Both the position numbers and the translations under genes were made by a program. Below, piece by piece: positions 56,652 to 64,000 of a DNA stretch of 64,000 nucleotides. Numbering within the stretch: position 1 is the first letter of the stretch; each line of letters opens with the position of its first letter. The notes under the pieces were generated by a model that saw only the letters and a program-made list of their open reading frames with translations, had not been told where the DNA came from and searched no databases. The stretch covers positions 310,001-374,000 of the forward strand of contig NZ_JACYXM010000002.1 in NCBI RefSeq assembly GCF_014843005.1, in the 5' to 3' direction. Source of the DNA: Rhodanobacter sp. DHG33 (lineage in GTDB: Bacteria > Pseudomonadota > Gammaproteobacteria > Xanthomonadales > Rhodanobacteraceae).

Positions 56652-58700
56652 ATGCCTTTGTCCACTTCAATCCTGCTGACGATCGCGCTGGCGCCGCTGG
56701 TGGGCTGCCTGCTGGCCGGCTTCCTCGGCAAGCAGATCGGCCGCGCGGGCGCGCACAGCATCACCATCCTCGGCCTGCTGGTTTCCTGCGGCCTCGCGTT
56801 CTACGTGCTGTACTCGCTGGTGTGGGGCGGCGCGGTCAACTACAACCAGGACATCTACACCTGGTTCGCGATCGGCAAGTACAGCGGCAGCGTCGGCTTC
56901 CTGGTCGACCGCCTCACCGCGATGATGATGGTGGTGGTGACCTTCGTGTCGCTGCTGGTGCACGTCTACACCATCGGCTATATGGCCGACGATCCGGGCT
57001 ACCAGCGCTTCTTCAGCTACATCTCGCTGTTCACCTTCTCGATGTTGATGCTCGTGATGAGCAACAACTTCCTGCAGCTGTTCTTCGGCTGGGAGGCGGT
57101 GGGCCTGGTGTCGTACCTGCTGATCGGTTTCTGGTTCAAGCGGCCGACCGCGATCTTCGCCAACCTCAAGGCCTTCCTGGTCAACCGCGTGGGCGACTTC
57201 GGCTTCCTGCTGGGCATCTCGGCGGTGCTGTATTTCCTGGGCTCGCTGGACTACGCCACCGTGTTCGCGGCGGCGCCCGGTCTGGCCGGCAAGACCCTGC
57301 AGATCACCGCTAACACGCAGTGGGACGCGGCCACGGTGATCTGCATCTGCCTGTTCATCGGTGCGATGGGCAAGTCGGCGCAGGTGCCGCTGCACGTGTG
57401 GCTGCCCGATTCGATGGAAGGCCCGACCCCGATTTCCGCGCTGATCCACGCCGCCACGATGGTGACCGCTGGCATCTTCATGGTCGCGCGCATGTCGCCG
57501 ATCTTCGAGCTGTCGCAGACCGCGCTCAGCTTCGTGATGGTGATCGGCGCCACCGGTGCGCTGTTCACCGGCCTGATCGGCATCGTGCAGAACGACATCA
57601 AGCGAGTGGTGGCGTACTCCACGCTGTCGCAGCTGGGCTACATGACGGTGGCGCTGGGCGTGTCGGCCTATGCCGGCGCGGTGTTCCACCTGATGACCCA
57701 TGCCTTCTTCAAGGCGCTGCTGTTCCTCGGCGCGGGCTCGGTGATCATCGCCATGCACCACGAGCAGGACATGCGCTACATGGGCGGCCTGCGCAAGTAC
57801 ATGCCGATCACCTGGATCACCATGTGGATCGGTTCGCTGGCGCTGGTGGCGATCCCGTTCACTTCGGGCTTCTACTCGAAGGACGCGATCATCGAGGCGG
57901 TGGGCGAGTCGCACCGCTGGGGTTCGGGCTACGCCTACTTCTGCGTGATGGCCGGCGCCTTCGTCACGGCGCTGTACACCTTCCGCCAGATGTACCTCAC
58001 CTTCCACGGCAAGGAGCGCTTCACCGTGGTGGCGCATCACGGCCATGGGCATCATGACGATCACCACGACGATCACGGCCACCACAAGCCGGGCGAGCTG
58101 GCGCACGCGCCGCACGAGTCGCCGTGGGTAGTGACGCTGCCGTTGGTGCTGCTGGCGATCCCGTCGCTGCTGGTGGGCTTCTTCACCGCCGGCCCGATGC
58201 TGTTCCATGGCTGGTTCGGTTCGGCCATCCACGTGGACGAGGCGAACAACGTGCTGGGCGAGATGGGCGCGCACTTCGAGGGCGCGCTGGGCATGGCGCT
58301 GCACGGCTTCTGGAGCGTGCCGTTCGGCCTGGTGCTGCTGGCCTTCCTGATCCAGACCTACATCTACCTGTTCAACCCGGCGCTGGCCGGCCGCATCAAG
58401 GGTGCGCTGCATCCGCTGTGGACCGTGCTCGACCGCAAGTACTGGATCGACGACATCTACTTCGCCGTGTTCGCCAAGGGCGGCCAGAAGCTCGGCCGCC
58501 TGTTCTGGAAGGCCGGCGACGCCGCGGTGATCGACGGTGTGATGGTCGACGGCACCACCGCCTTGACGCATCGCGTGGCCGCCGGCATGCGCCGGTTGCA
58601 GTCGGGTTATCTCTACCAGTACGCCTTCGCGATGATTCTCGGCCTGATCCTGCTGCTCGGCGGGTACTGGCTGTTCGGTTCCATGCCGGCTGCGCAATAA
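56652..58700 (+). CDS. nuoL: NADH-quinone oxidoreductase subunit L
   Basis: The distal antiporter-like proton pump of complex I, with a long lateral helix. The 682-residue product has the family motifs FFGWEAVGLVSYLLIGFW, MGKSAQVPLHVWLPDSMEGPTPISALIHAATMV and RVVAYSTLSQLGYM (key Lys and His). An unusual His/Asp-rich loop (about residues 461-480; HHGHGHHDDHHDDHGHHKPG) lies between two late helices. Confidence 0.97.
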   Translation: MPLSTSILLTIALAPLVGCLLAGFLGKQIGRAGAHSITILGLLVSCGLAFYVLYSLVWGGAVNYNQDIYTWFAIGKYSGSVGFLVDRLTAMMMVVVTFVSLLVHVYTIGYMADDPGYQRFFSYISLFTFSMLMLVMSNNFLQLFFGWEAVGLVSYLLIGFWFKRPTAIFANLKAFLVNRVGDFGFLLGISAVLYFLGSLDYATVFAAAPGLAGKTLQITANTQWDAATVICICLFIGAMGKSAQVPLHVWLPDSMEGPTPISALIHAATMVTAGIFMVARMSPIFELSQTALSFVMVIGATGALFTGLIGIVQNDIKRVVAYSTLSQLGYMTVALGVSAYAGAVFHLMTHAFFKALLFLGAGSVIIAMHHEQDMRYMGGLRKYMPITWITMWIGSLALVAIPFTSGFYSKDAIIEAVGESHRWGSGYAYFCVMAGAFVTALYTFRQMYLTFHGKERFTVVAHHGHGHHDDHHDDHGHHKPGELAHAPHESPWVVTLPLVLLAIPSLLVGFFTAGPMLFHGWFGSAIHVDEANNVLGEMGAHFEGALGMALHGFWSVPFGLVLLAFLIQTYIYLFNPALAGRIKGALHPLWTVLDRKYWIDDIYFAVFAKGGQKLGRLFWKAGDAAVIDGVMVDGTTALTHRVAAGMRRLQSGYLYQYAFAMILGLILLLGGYWLFGSMPAAQ

Positions 58701-58716
58701 AGGGAAGCAAGCAAAC

Positions 58717-60225
58717 ATGTTCAATCACTTGCTCAGCCTTCTGATCTGGCTGCCCATCGCCGGCGCGGTGCCGGTGCTGCTGGCCGGTTCCGCACGGCCC
58801 AACCTGGCGCGCTGGCTCGCGCTGCTGTTCATGGTGCTCACCTTCGTGGCGAGTCTGTTCCTGCTGCCGCAGTACGACGCGGCACAGGGCGGCATGCAGC
58901 TGGTCGAGAGCCACCTCTGGATCGCCTCGCTGAACGTGCACTACGGCCTGGCCGTGGACGGCATCTCGGTGGCGCTGATCCTGCTCACCACCGTCGTCGG
59001 CATCCTCGTGGTGGTCGGCGCGTGGGAGGTGATCCAGAACAAGCCGCACCAATACATGGCCGCGATGCTCGCGCTCGAGGGCGTGATGATCGGCGTGTTC
59101 TGCGCCACCGACGCGTTGTTGTTCTACGTGTTTTTCGAGGCGATGCTGATCCCGATGTTCATCCTCATCGGTGTCTGGGGCGGTCCGCGCCGCGTGTACG
59201 CGACGCTGAAGTTCTTCATCTACACCTTCCTCGGCTCGGTCTTCATGCTGATCGCGCTGCTGTACCTGTACCACCGGGCCGGCACGTTCGATCTGCACAC
59301 GCTGGCGGCGCTGCCGCTGACTTTCACCGAGCAGATGTGGATCTTCTTCGCCTTCCTGCTCGCCTTCGCGATCAAGGTGCCGATGGTGCCGGTGCACACC
59401 TGGCTGCCGGATGCCCACGTGGAAGCGCCGACCGGCGGCTCGGTGGTGCTGGCGGCGGTGATGCTGAAGGTGGGCACCTACGGCATGCTGCGCTTCATCC
59501 TGCCGATCGTGCCGGATGCGGGCGAGCACTACGCATGGCTGGTCATCGGGCTCAGCCTGGTGGCGGTGGTCTACATCGGCTACGTGGCGCTGGTGCAGGA
59601 GGACATGAAGAAGCTGGTGGCGTACTCGTCCGTGGCGCACATGGGCTTCGTCACGCTGGGCATCTTCATCGCCTTCATGCTGGCGCGCGGCCTCGGCGAC
59701 ATGGATACGGCGCGGCTGGGCATGCAGGGCGCGATGGTGCAGATGATCTCGCACGGCTTCGTCTCCGGCGCGATGTTCACCTGCATCGGCGTGATGTACG
59801 ACCGCCTGCACACCCGTCTGATCAAGGACTACGGCGGCGTCATCAACGTGATGCCGTGGTTCGGCTTCTTCTATGTGCTGTTCGCGATGGCCAACTGCGG
59901 CCTGCCGGGCACCAGCGGCTTCGTGGGCGAGTTCATGGTGGTGCTGGCCAGCTTCAAGGCCAACCCGTGGATCGCCTTCTTCGCCGCGTTCACCCTCATC
60001 ATCGGCGCGGCCTACACGCTGTGGCTGGTCAAGCGCGTGCTGTGGGGCGAGATCCACAATCCGCACGTGGCCGAGATGAAGGACATCAATGGCCGCGAAA
60101 CCTTTGTGCTGCTTGCCTTCGCCGCGTTGACGGTGGCGCTGGGCATCTGGCCGGAGCCGCTGATCCACCTGATGGACAGCTCGGTGACGCAGGTGGTGCA
60201 GCAGCTGGTCGTCCACAAGATCTGA
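58717..60225 (+). CDS. nuoM: NADH-quinone oxidoreductase subunit M
   Basis: Middle antiporter-like proton pump. The 502-residue protein shows FEAMLIPMFILIGVWGG (key Glu), KVPMVPVHTWLPDAHVEAPT (key Lys), AYSSVAHMGFVTLG and GTSGFVGEFMVVLASF. It begins 16 bases after nuoL and precedes nuoN by 12 bases. Confidence 0.98.
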   Translation: MFNHLLSLLIWLPIAGAVPVLLAGSARPNLARWLALLFMVLTFVASLFLLPQYDAAQGGMQLVESHLWIASLNVHYGLAVDGISVALILLTTVVGILVVVGAWEVIQNKPHQYMAAMLALEGVMIGVFCATDALLFYVFFEAMLIPMFILIGVWGGPRRVYATLKFFIYTFLGSVFMLIALLYLYHRAGTFDLHTLAALPLTFTEQMWIFFAFLLAFAIKVPMVPVHTWLPDAHVEAPTGGSVVLAAVMLKVGTYGMLRFILPIVPDAGEHYAWLVIGLSLVAVVYIGYVALVQEDMKKLVAYSSVAHMGFVTLGIFIAFMLARGLGDMDTARLGMQGAMVQMISHGFVSGAMFTCIGVMYDRLHTRLIKDYGGVINVMPWFGFFYVLFAMANCGLPGTSGFVGEFMVVLASFKANPWIAFFAAFTLIIGAAYTLWLVKRVLWGEIHNPHVAEMKDINGRETFVLLAFAALTVALGIWPEPLIHLMDSSVTQVVQQLVVHKI

Positions 60226-60237
60226 TCGGGATAGAAC

Positions 60238-61680
60238 ATGCCTAATCTCAACGACATCCTGGTCCTGTTGCCGGAGTTCTATCTGGTGGCGGTGGCGTGC
60301 TTGCTGCTGCTGCTGGATGCCTTCATGAAGCCGGAGCAGCGTCACTGGCTGCACTGGATTTCCATCGTCGTGCTGCTAGTGGCCGCCTATATGGTGGTCG
60401 CGGGCCAGCCCGAGGTTACCGTGACCGCCTTCGGCGGCATGTTTGTGCGCGACCAGGTCTCGGAAATCCTCAAGGTGTTCGCGCTGCTGTGCACCGTGCT
60501 GGTGCTGATCTACGCGCGTCCCTACCTGCGCGAGCGCAAGCAGTTCATCGGCGAGTTCTACACGCTGATGATCTTCGCAGTGATCGGCGTGATGCTGCTG
60601 GTGTCGGCCGGCAACCTGGTGATGGTCTACCTGGGCCTGGAACTGCTGACGCTGTCGTCCTATGCGCTGGTGGCGCTGAACCGGGATTCTTCGCTGTCGT
60701 CCGAGGCCGCGATCAAGTACTTCGTGCTGGGCGCGCTGTCCTCGGGCATGCTGCTGTACGGCATGTCGATGGTGTACGGTGCCACCGGTTCGCTGGACCT
60801 GGCCCAGCTGCACACCGTGGCGACGCAGAGCGCGATGCCGAACCTGCTGGTGTTCGGCCTGATCTTCATGCTGGTGGGCATTGCCTTCAAGCTGGGTGCA
60901 GCGCCGTTCCACATGTGGATCCCGGACGTGTACCAGGGGGCTTCCACGCCGGTCACCACCTTCATCGCCTCCACCTCGAAGCTGGCCGCGTTCGGCATGG
61001 CGTGGCGCCTGCTGGAGACCGGGCTTGGCGGCCTGTCGCAGCACTGGCAGCCGATGCTGGCCGCGGTGGCGGTGCTGTCGATGGCGATCGGCAACCTGGT
61101 CGCCATCGTGCAGAGCAACCTCAAGCGCATGCTGGCCTATTCGACCATCTCGCACATGGGCTACCTGCTGATGGGCCTGGTCAACGCGGGGCCGGAAGGC
61201 TATTCCTCCGCGATGTTCTACGCGATCAGCTACGCGCTGATGAGCACGGTGTCGTTCGGCGTGATCCTGGCGCTGGCCCGCGCGGGCTTCGAATGCGAGG
61301 AGATCTCCGACCTCAAGGGCCTGAACCAGCGCTCGCCGTGGTTCGCCGCGCTGATGGCGCTGGCGCTGTTCTCGCTGGCCGGTGTGCCGCCGCTGTTCGG
61401 CTTCTACGCGAAGTACCTCGTGCTGCAGGCGGCGATTGACGCGCACATGCTGTGGCTGGCCATTGTCGGCGCGGTGTTCGCCATCATCGGCCTGTACTAC
61501 TACCTGCACGTGGTCAAGGTGATGTATTTCGACAAGCCGGAAGAGGGCGGCGCCGACCAGCCGCAGGCCGATGCCTCGCTGCGCGTGGTGCTGTCGATCA
61601 ACGCGCTGGCCTTGCTGGTGCTCGGCGTGTACTGGGGCCCGTTGCTGGGCTGGTGCCGCCATTCGTTCGGCCTGGGCTGA
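60238..61680 (+). CDS. nuoN: NADH-quinone oxidoreductase subunit N
   Basis: Proximal antiporter-like proton pump, last gene of the 14-gene nuo operon. The 480-residue product has LGLELLTLSSYALVAL (key Glu), KLGAAPFHMWIPDVYQGASTPVT (key Lys), MLAYSTISHMGYLLMG and FSLAGVPPLFGFYAKYLV. Paired hairpins follow its stop. Confidence 0.98.
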   Translation: MPNLNDILVLLPEFYLVAVACLLLLLDAFMKPEQRHWLHWISIVVLLVAAYMVVAGQPEVTVTAFGGMFVRDQVSEILKVFALLCTVLVLIYARPYLRERKQFIGEFYTLMIFAVIGVMLLVSAGNLVMVYLGLELLTLSSYALVALNRDSSLSSEAAIKYFVLGALSSGMLLYGMSMVYGATGSLDLAQLHTVATQSAMPNLLVFGLIFMLVGIAFKLGAAPFHMWIPDVYQGASTPVTTFIASTSKLAAFGMAWRLLETGLGGLSQHWQPMLAAVAVLSMAIGNLVAIVQSNLKRMLAYSTISHMGYLLMGLVNAGPEGYSSAMFYAISYALMSTVSFGVILALARAGFECEEISDLKGLNQRSPWFAALMALALFSLAGVPPLFGFYAKYLVLQAAIDAHMLWLAIVGAVFAIIGLYYYLHVVKVMYFDKPEEGGADQPQADASLRVVLSINALALLVLGVYWGPLLGWCRHSFGLG

Positions 61681-61698
61681 GCGTTTGTAAATTTCCGC

Positions 61699-61755
61699 GC
61701 TCTCGGACCGCTCGTGAATGAGCGGCCGAGAGCCAGTCGCACAAGACTGGCTCTC
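61699..61755. terminator. Two mutually exclusive hairpins after nuoN
   Basis: Hairpin A pairs 61699-61706 and 61708-61713 with 61720-61733 (14 bp, one bulged A). Hairpin B pairs 61728-61738 with 61745-61755 (11 bp, loop GCACAA). They share 61728-61733, so only one can fully form. No T tract follows. They probably mark the nuo transcript end; a switch role is speculative. Confidence 0.6.
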
Positions 61756-62298
61756 GAAGAGAAGCGGGCACGGGCGGGTGCAACGACACCGAACCGGCTA
61801 GACGGTTTGCCGATACGTTCGTGAGCACTGGCAAGTTAGCCGCTGATCATCAGACCGCGGCTGTTCGATATCCATAGTGCTGCAGCGAAGTGCAAGTGCC
61901 CCTCGCGACAAGTGGGCGCGCGCCCGCTTATCCTTCGCGTTCACCGACAAGGTGGACTAGCTGCTCGGCAACCACGCTTACCGTTCCGTCCAGGGCGGTA
62001 AAAAGCATGCATCCCAGCGAATTGTTGATCGAGACCTCATAGGGGGCATTCCCTCGTGGGCGGATAAATTCCGAGCCGCGGTGCGGCTCGCCTGATGCTC
62101 CGCACATGCACCTCGGGCATCATCAGAACCATGTGTCTCATCGTGGCGATCTTCGCCATGGGCGCGCGCCTGCGCTTGACATCGCCGGCCGATCGTCGTA
62201 TTTGTGTTAATATAATCCAATACACTGCAACGAGTACGTAGATTGATGTAAACCGCACGATATCTAGGCGTCAGGCTGCTGCCGGGGAGGGTGAAGTC
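61756..62298. other. Non-coding region between nuoN and the TonB receptor
   Basis: About 540 bp hold no convincing gene. CGAGCCGC (62072-62079) and GCGGCTCG (62083-62090) form a small hairpin, and a TGATGC/GCATCA dyad (62093-62098 with 62117-62122) follows. From about 62198 there is an unusually AT-rich patch (TATTTGTGTTAATATAATCC) with TATAAT at 62211-62216, the probable promoter zone of the receptor. Confidence 0.5.
62211..62216 (+). promoter_or_regulatory. Consensus -10 element before the TonB receptor
   Basis: TATAAT lies 82 bases before ATG 62299 in an AT-rich patch. A TTGACA at 62176-62181 is too far (29 bp) to be its partner, so the -35 contact is weak or replaced by an activator. GTGT-N14-ACAC (62204-62225) brackets it as a loose dyad that may bind a regulator. 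Confidence 0.4.
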
Positions 62299-64000
62299 AT
62301 GAAGCATGAGTCGGGTAAGGGATCGCGCTGCCGAGCTATGCCGCGCAAGGCGCTGGTGTTGGCGATCGGGAGTTGCTTCTGTCTCGTTTGCGCCGAAGGC
62401 GCATTGGCGCAGGCGGTCACGGGCACCATCCGCGGCACCGTGCCGGTGGCTCCCAACGAGAGCGTACGCATCACCAGCACGGCCGGGTTCGATCGCACCG
62501 TAGCGGTGGATTCGTCGGGCCAGTACTCGATGATCCTGCCGACCGGCAACTACACCGTCACCCTGATGCGTGATGGCAAGCCGGTGCAATCCCGCACGAA
62601 CATCAGCCCGGCGGCCTCGGGCACGGCCACCGTCAGCTTTGCCAGCGCCGGCGGCACAACGGACAACCCGAAAGCATTGAGCGGTGTCGTCGTCACCGCC
62701 AGCGCCGTCCCGTCGATCGACGTGACGACCACCAACCAGGTGACCACGATCACCGCCGCCCAGCTCGCCCGTCTTCCGCTGGGAAACACTGCCGAAGCCA
62801 TCGCCATGCTGGCGCCTGGCGTGGGGATGGGTGCGCCGTCACTGGGCACAGGGCAACTCGGCAATCCGCTGCTGTCGTTCGGCGGCGCATCGGTTGCGGA
62901 AAACGCGTATTTCATCGACGGCATGAATACGACCGATGCGCTTACCGGGCAGGGCGGCGTGCCGCTGCCGTATGGCGCCATCGACCAGCAGCAGACCATG
63001 ACCAGCGGTTATGGCGCCCAATATGGCCGCACGATCGGCGGCGTGATCAACGAAATCGGCAAGCCCGGCACCAACGAGTGGCATTTCGGTTTCAAGGCCG
63101 AATGGGCGCCGGGTCAGTTGACGGCCGATCCCAGCAATTACTACTGGAACAATCCGCTTTATACCGCCAATCCGGCGGAAACGGCGGGAAATCTGAACAC
63201 CTATAGAGCAGGCAACCGGTCGGAAGAGAACATCTACGACGCGTACGTGAGTGGCCCGCTGATCAAGGACAAGCTGACGTTCTTCCTGGGCATGGAACGG
63301 GACGACACCACCAGCTCGGCGACCTCCGCGATGAGTGAAGGTCTCCCGTATACCGCGCAAACCACCGAACACCAGCCGAAGGTGTACGCCAAGATCAACT
63401 GGAACATCAACGAGAACAACGTACTGACCGTGTCCGCCTTGCAGAACTCCAACAAGGTCTGGTCAACCGATTACAACTTCAATTACGACACGCTGCAGAG
63501 CGGCAGCCTCCTTTCCAAGCCGTTCACCAGCAAGACCAGCTACGACATGTGGGTGGCCAACTACACCTCCTACATCACCGACGACTTCACGCTGCATGCG
63601 ATGTTCGGCAAAACTCGCGCCAGGTACCAGACGATCGAGGAGCCGTACCCGGGATACGACCCGACCTTGCCCAATATCGGCAGTGCCTCGCTGGAGAACC
63701 CGGCTTTCATACCCAACGGGCCGATCTCCAATACCCAGACCGAAGGAACGATCTCCGATTCGGCGCACACTTCGACGGAGATGAACTACCGCATCGACCT
63801 GGAATACAAGTTGGGTGACCACGACCTGCGCGCCGGCATCGACAACCTGCAGACCTGGGATCACGACGAAGGTTCGGTCAACACCGGGCCGGGTTATGGC
63901 TGGTCATACGGGCAGAGTGACGCAAACACGCCCATCGTCGGCAGCGATCCCAACCTGCCGCCCTACGTCGGCGCGCCGGATTCGTACGGCGGCAACCCGG
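62299..64000 (+). CDS. TonB-dependent receptor with N-terminal carboxypeptidase-like extension (partial)
   Basis: An open frame of 567 codons runs off the window end. It has a signal peptide (to about residue 37, GALA-Q), a carboxypeptidase regulatory-like domain (about 40-115), then LSGVVVTASAVPSIDVTTTN opening the plug, with AYFIDGMNTTDAL and QTMTSGYGAQYGRTIGGVIN, and barrel strands from about 255. This is the Oar-like class of outer-membrane transporters common in Xanthomonadales, usually for glycans or peptides. GGAGGG lies about eight bases before ATG 62299; a second in-frame ATG at 62338 would also leave a signal peptide. The extension resembles the small protein at 12268. Confidence 0.93.
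   Translation, partial: MKHESGKGSRCRAMPRKALVLAIGSCFCLVCAEGALAQAVTGTIRGTVPVAPNESVRITSTAGFDRTVAVDSSGQYSMILPTGNYTVTLMRDGKPVQSRTNISPAASGTATVSFASAGGTTDNPKALSGVVVTASAVPSIDVTTTNQVTTITAAQLARLPLGNTAEAIAMLAPGVGMGAPSLGTGQLGNPLLSFGGASVAENAYFIDGMNTTDALTGQGGVPLPYGAIDQQQTMTSGYGAQYGRTIGGVINEIGKPGTNEWHFGFKAEWAPGQLTADPSNYYWNNPLYTANPAETAGNLNTYRAGNRSEENIYDAYVSGPLIKDKLTFFLGMERDDTTSSATSAMSEGLPYTAQTTEHQPKVYAKINWNINENNVLTVSALQNSNKVWSTDYNFNYDTLQSGSLLSKPFTSKTSYDMWVANYTSYITDDFTLHAMFGKTRARYQTIEEPYPGYDPTLPNIGSASLENPAFIPNGPISNTQTEGTISDSAHTSTEMNYRIDLEYKLGDHDLRAGIDNLQTWDHDEGSVNTGPGYGWSYGQSDANTPIVGSDPNLPPYVGAPDSYGGNP

Noticed and set aside
62176-62216. TTGACA (62176) with TATAAT (62211) as one promoter
   Set aside because: The spacer is 29 bp, far beyond the workable 16-18 bp.
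61756-62298. Possible decayed gene or insertion element remnant
   Set aside because: Short frames in all directions, no terminal inverted repeats, no recognisable transposase segment.

Overview
The window reads as an ordinary stretch of chromosome from a high-GC gammaproteobacterium of the order Xanthomonadales, most likely family Rhodanobacteraceae (Dyella, Rhodanobacter or Luteibacter-like). This is inferred from gene orders (folC-SPOR-cvpA-purF; yceD-rpmF-fab-pab-mltG-tmk-holB-pilZ; nuoA-N; tRNA-Ser-ffs-dnaX-ybaB-recR), from the GH92 and TonB-receptor content, and from base composition. The genus cannot be fixed by reading alone. No phage, insertion sequence, CRISPR array or replication origin was seen.

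Layout. 1-6268: the tail of a probable trimeric autotransporter, an OmpA-like lipoprotein, alanine dehydrogenase with a divergent Lrp-type regulator, and a MerR-type regulator driving a double-YHS copper P-type ATPase, then a tiny membrane protein. 6416-12098: folC, a double-SPOR protein, cvpA, purF and a DUF455 ferritin-like protein. 12268-17729: two small exported proteins, tRNA-Pro(CGG), hisS, an enlarged histidine/aromatic ammonia-lyase and a DUF6165 protein. 17954-24313: a perfect 18-bp operator-like palindrome before a GH92 alpha-mannosidase and a DUF1080 protein, then lipopolysaccharide core genes (a GT9 heptosyltransferase, Kdo kinase), a metallo-beta-lactamase-fold hydrolase and a DinB-like protein. 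24414-27921: tRNA-Ser(GGA), the 4.5S SRP RNA, dnaX, ybaB, recR and a HIT protein. 27996-34780 (minus strand): an Slp lipoprotein; a tightly overlapping operon of a GYF-RDD-pilin-like fusion, a MoxR ATPase, a DUF58 protein and a TgpA-like transglutaminase; maf/yceF and a small membrane protein.

34921-46822: yceD-rpmF, then fabH-fabD-fabG-acpP-fabF (without plsX in its usual place), pabB-pabC-mltG-tmk-holB, a PIG-L deacetylase and pilZ. This couples fatty-acid synthesis, folate supply, septal peptidoglycan trimming, dTTP synthesis and the DNA polymerase clamp loader. 46881-61680: a promoter and the complete 14-gene NADH dehydrogenase I operon. 61681-62298 is non-coding with nested hairpins. From 62299 a TonB-dependent receptor runs off the window end.

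The observations most worth following are the GYF-RDD-pilin-like fusion heading a MoxR/DUF58/transglutaminase operon; a free-standing small secreted protein that resembles the N-terminal extension of the TonB receptor 50 kb away; the ammonia-lyase with an extra insert; the GH92 operator palindrome; and a family of short hairpins with CATGGATG-like centres in the fab region and after nuoN.
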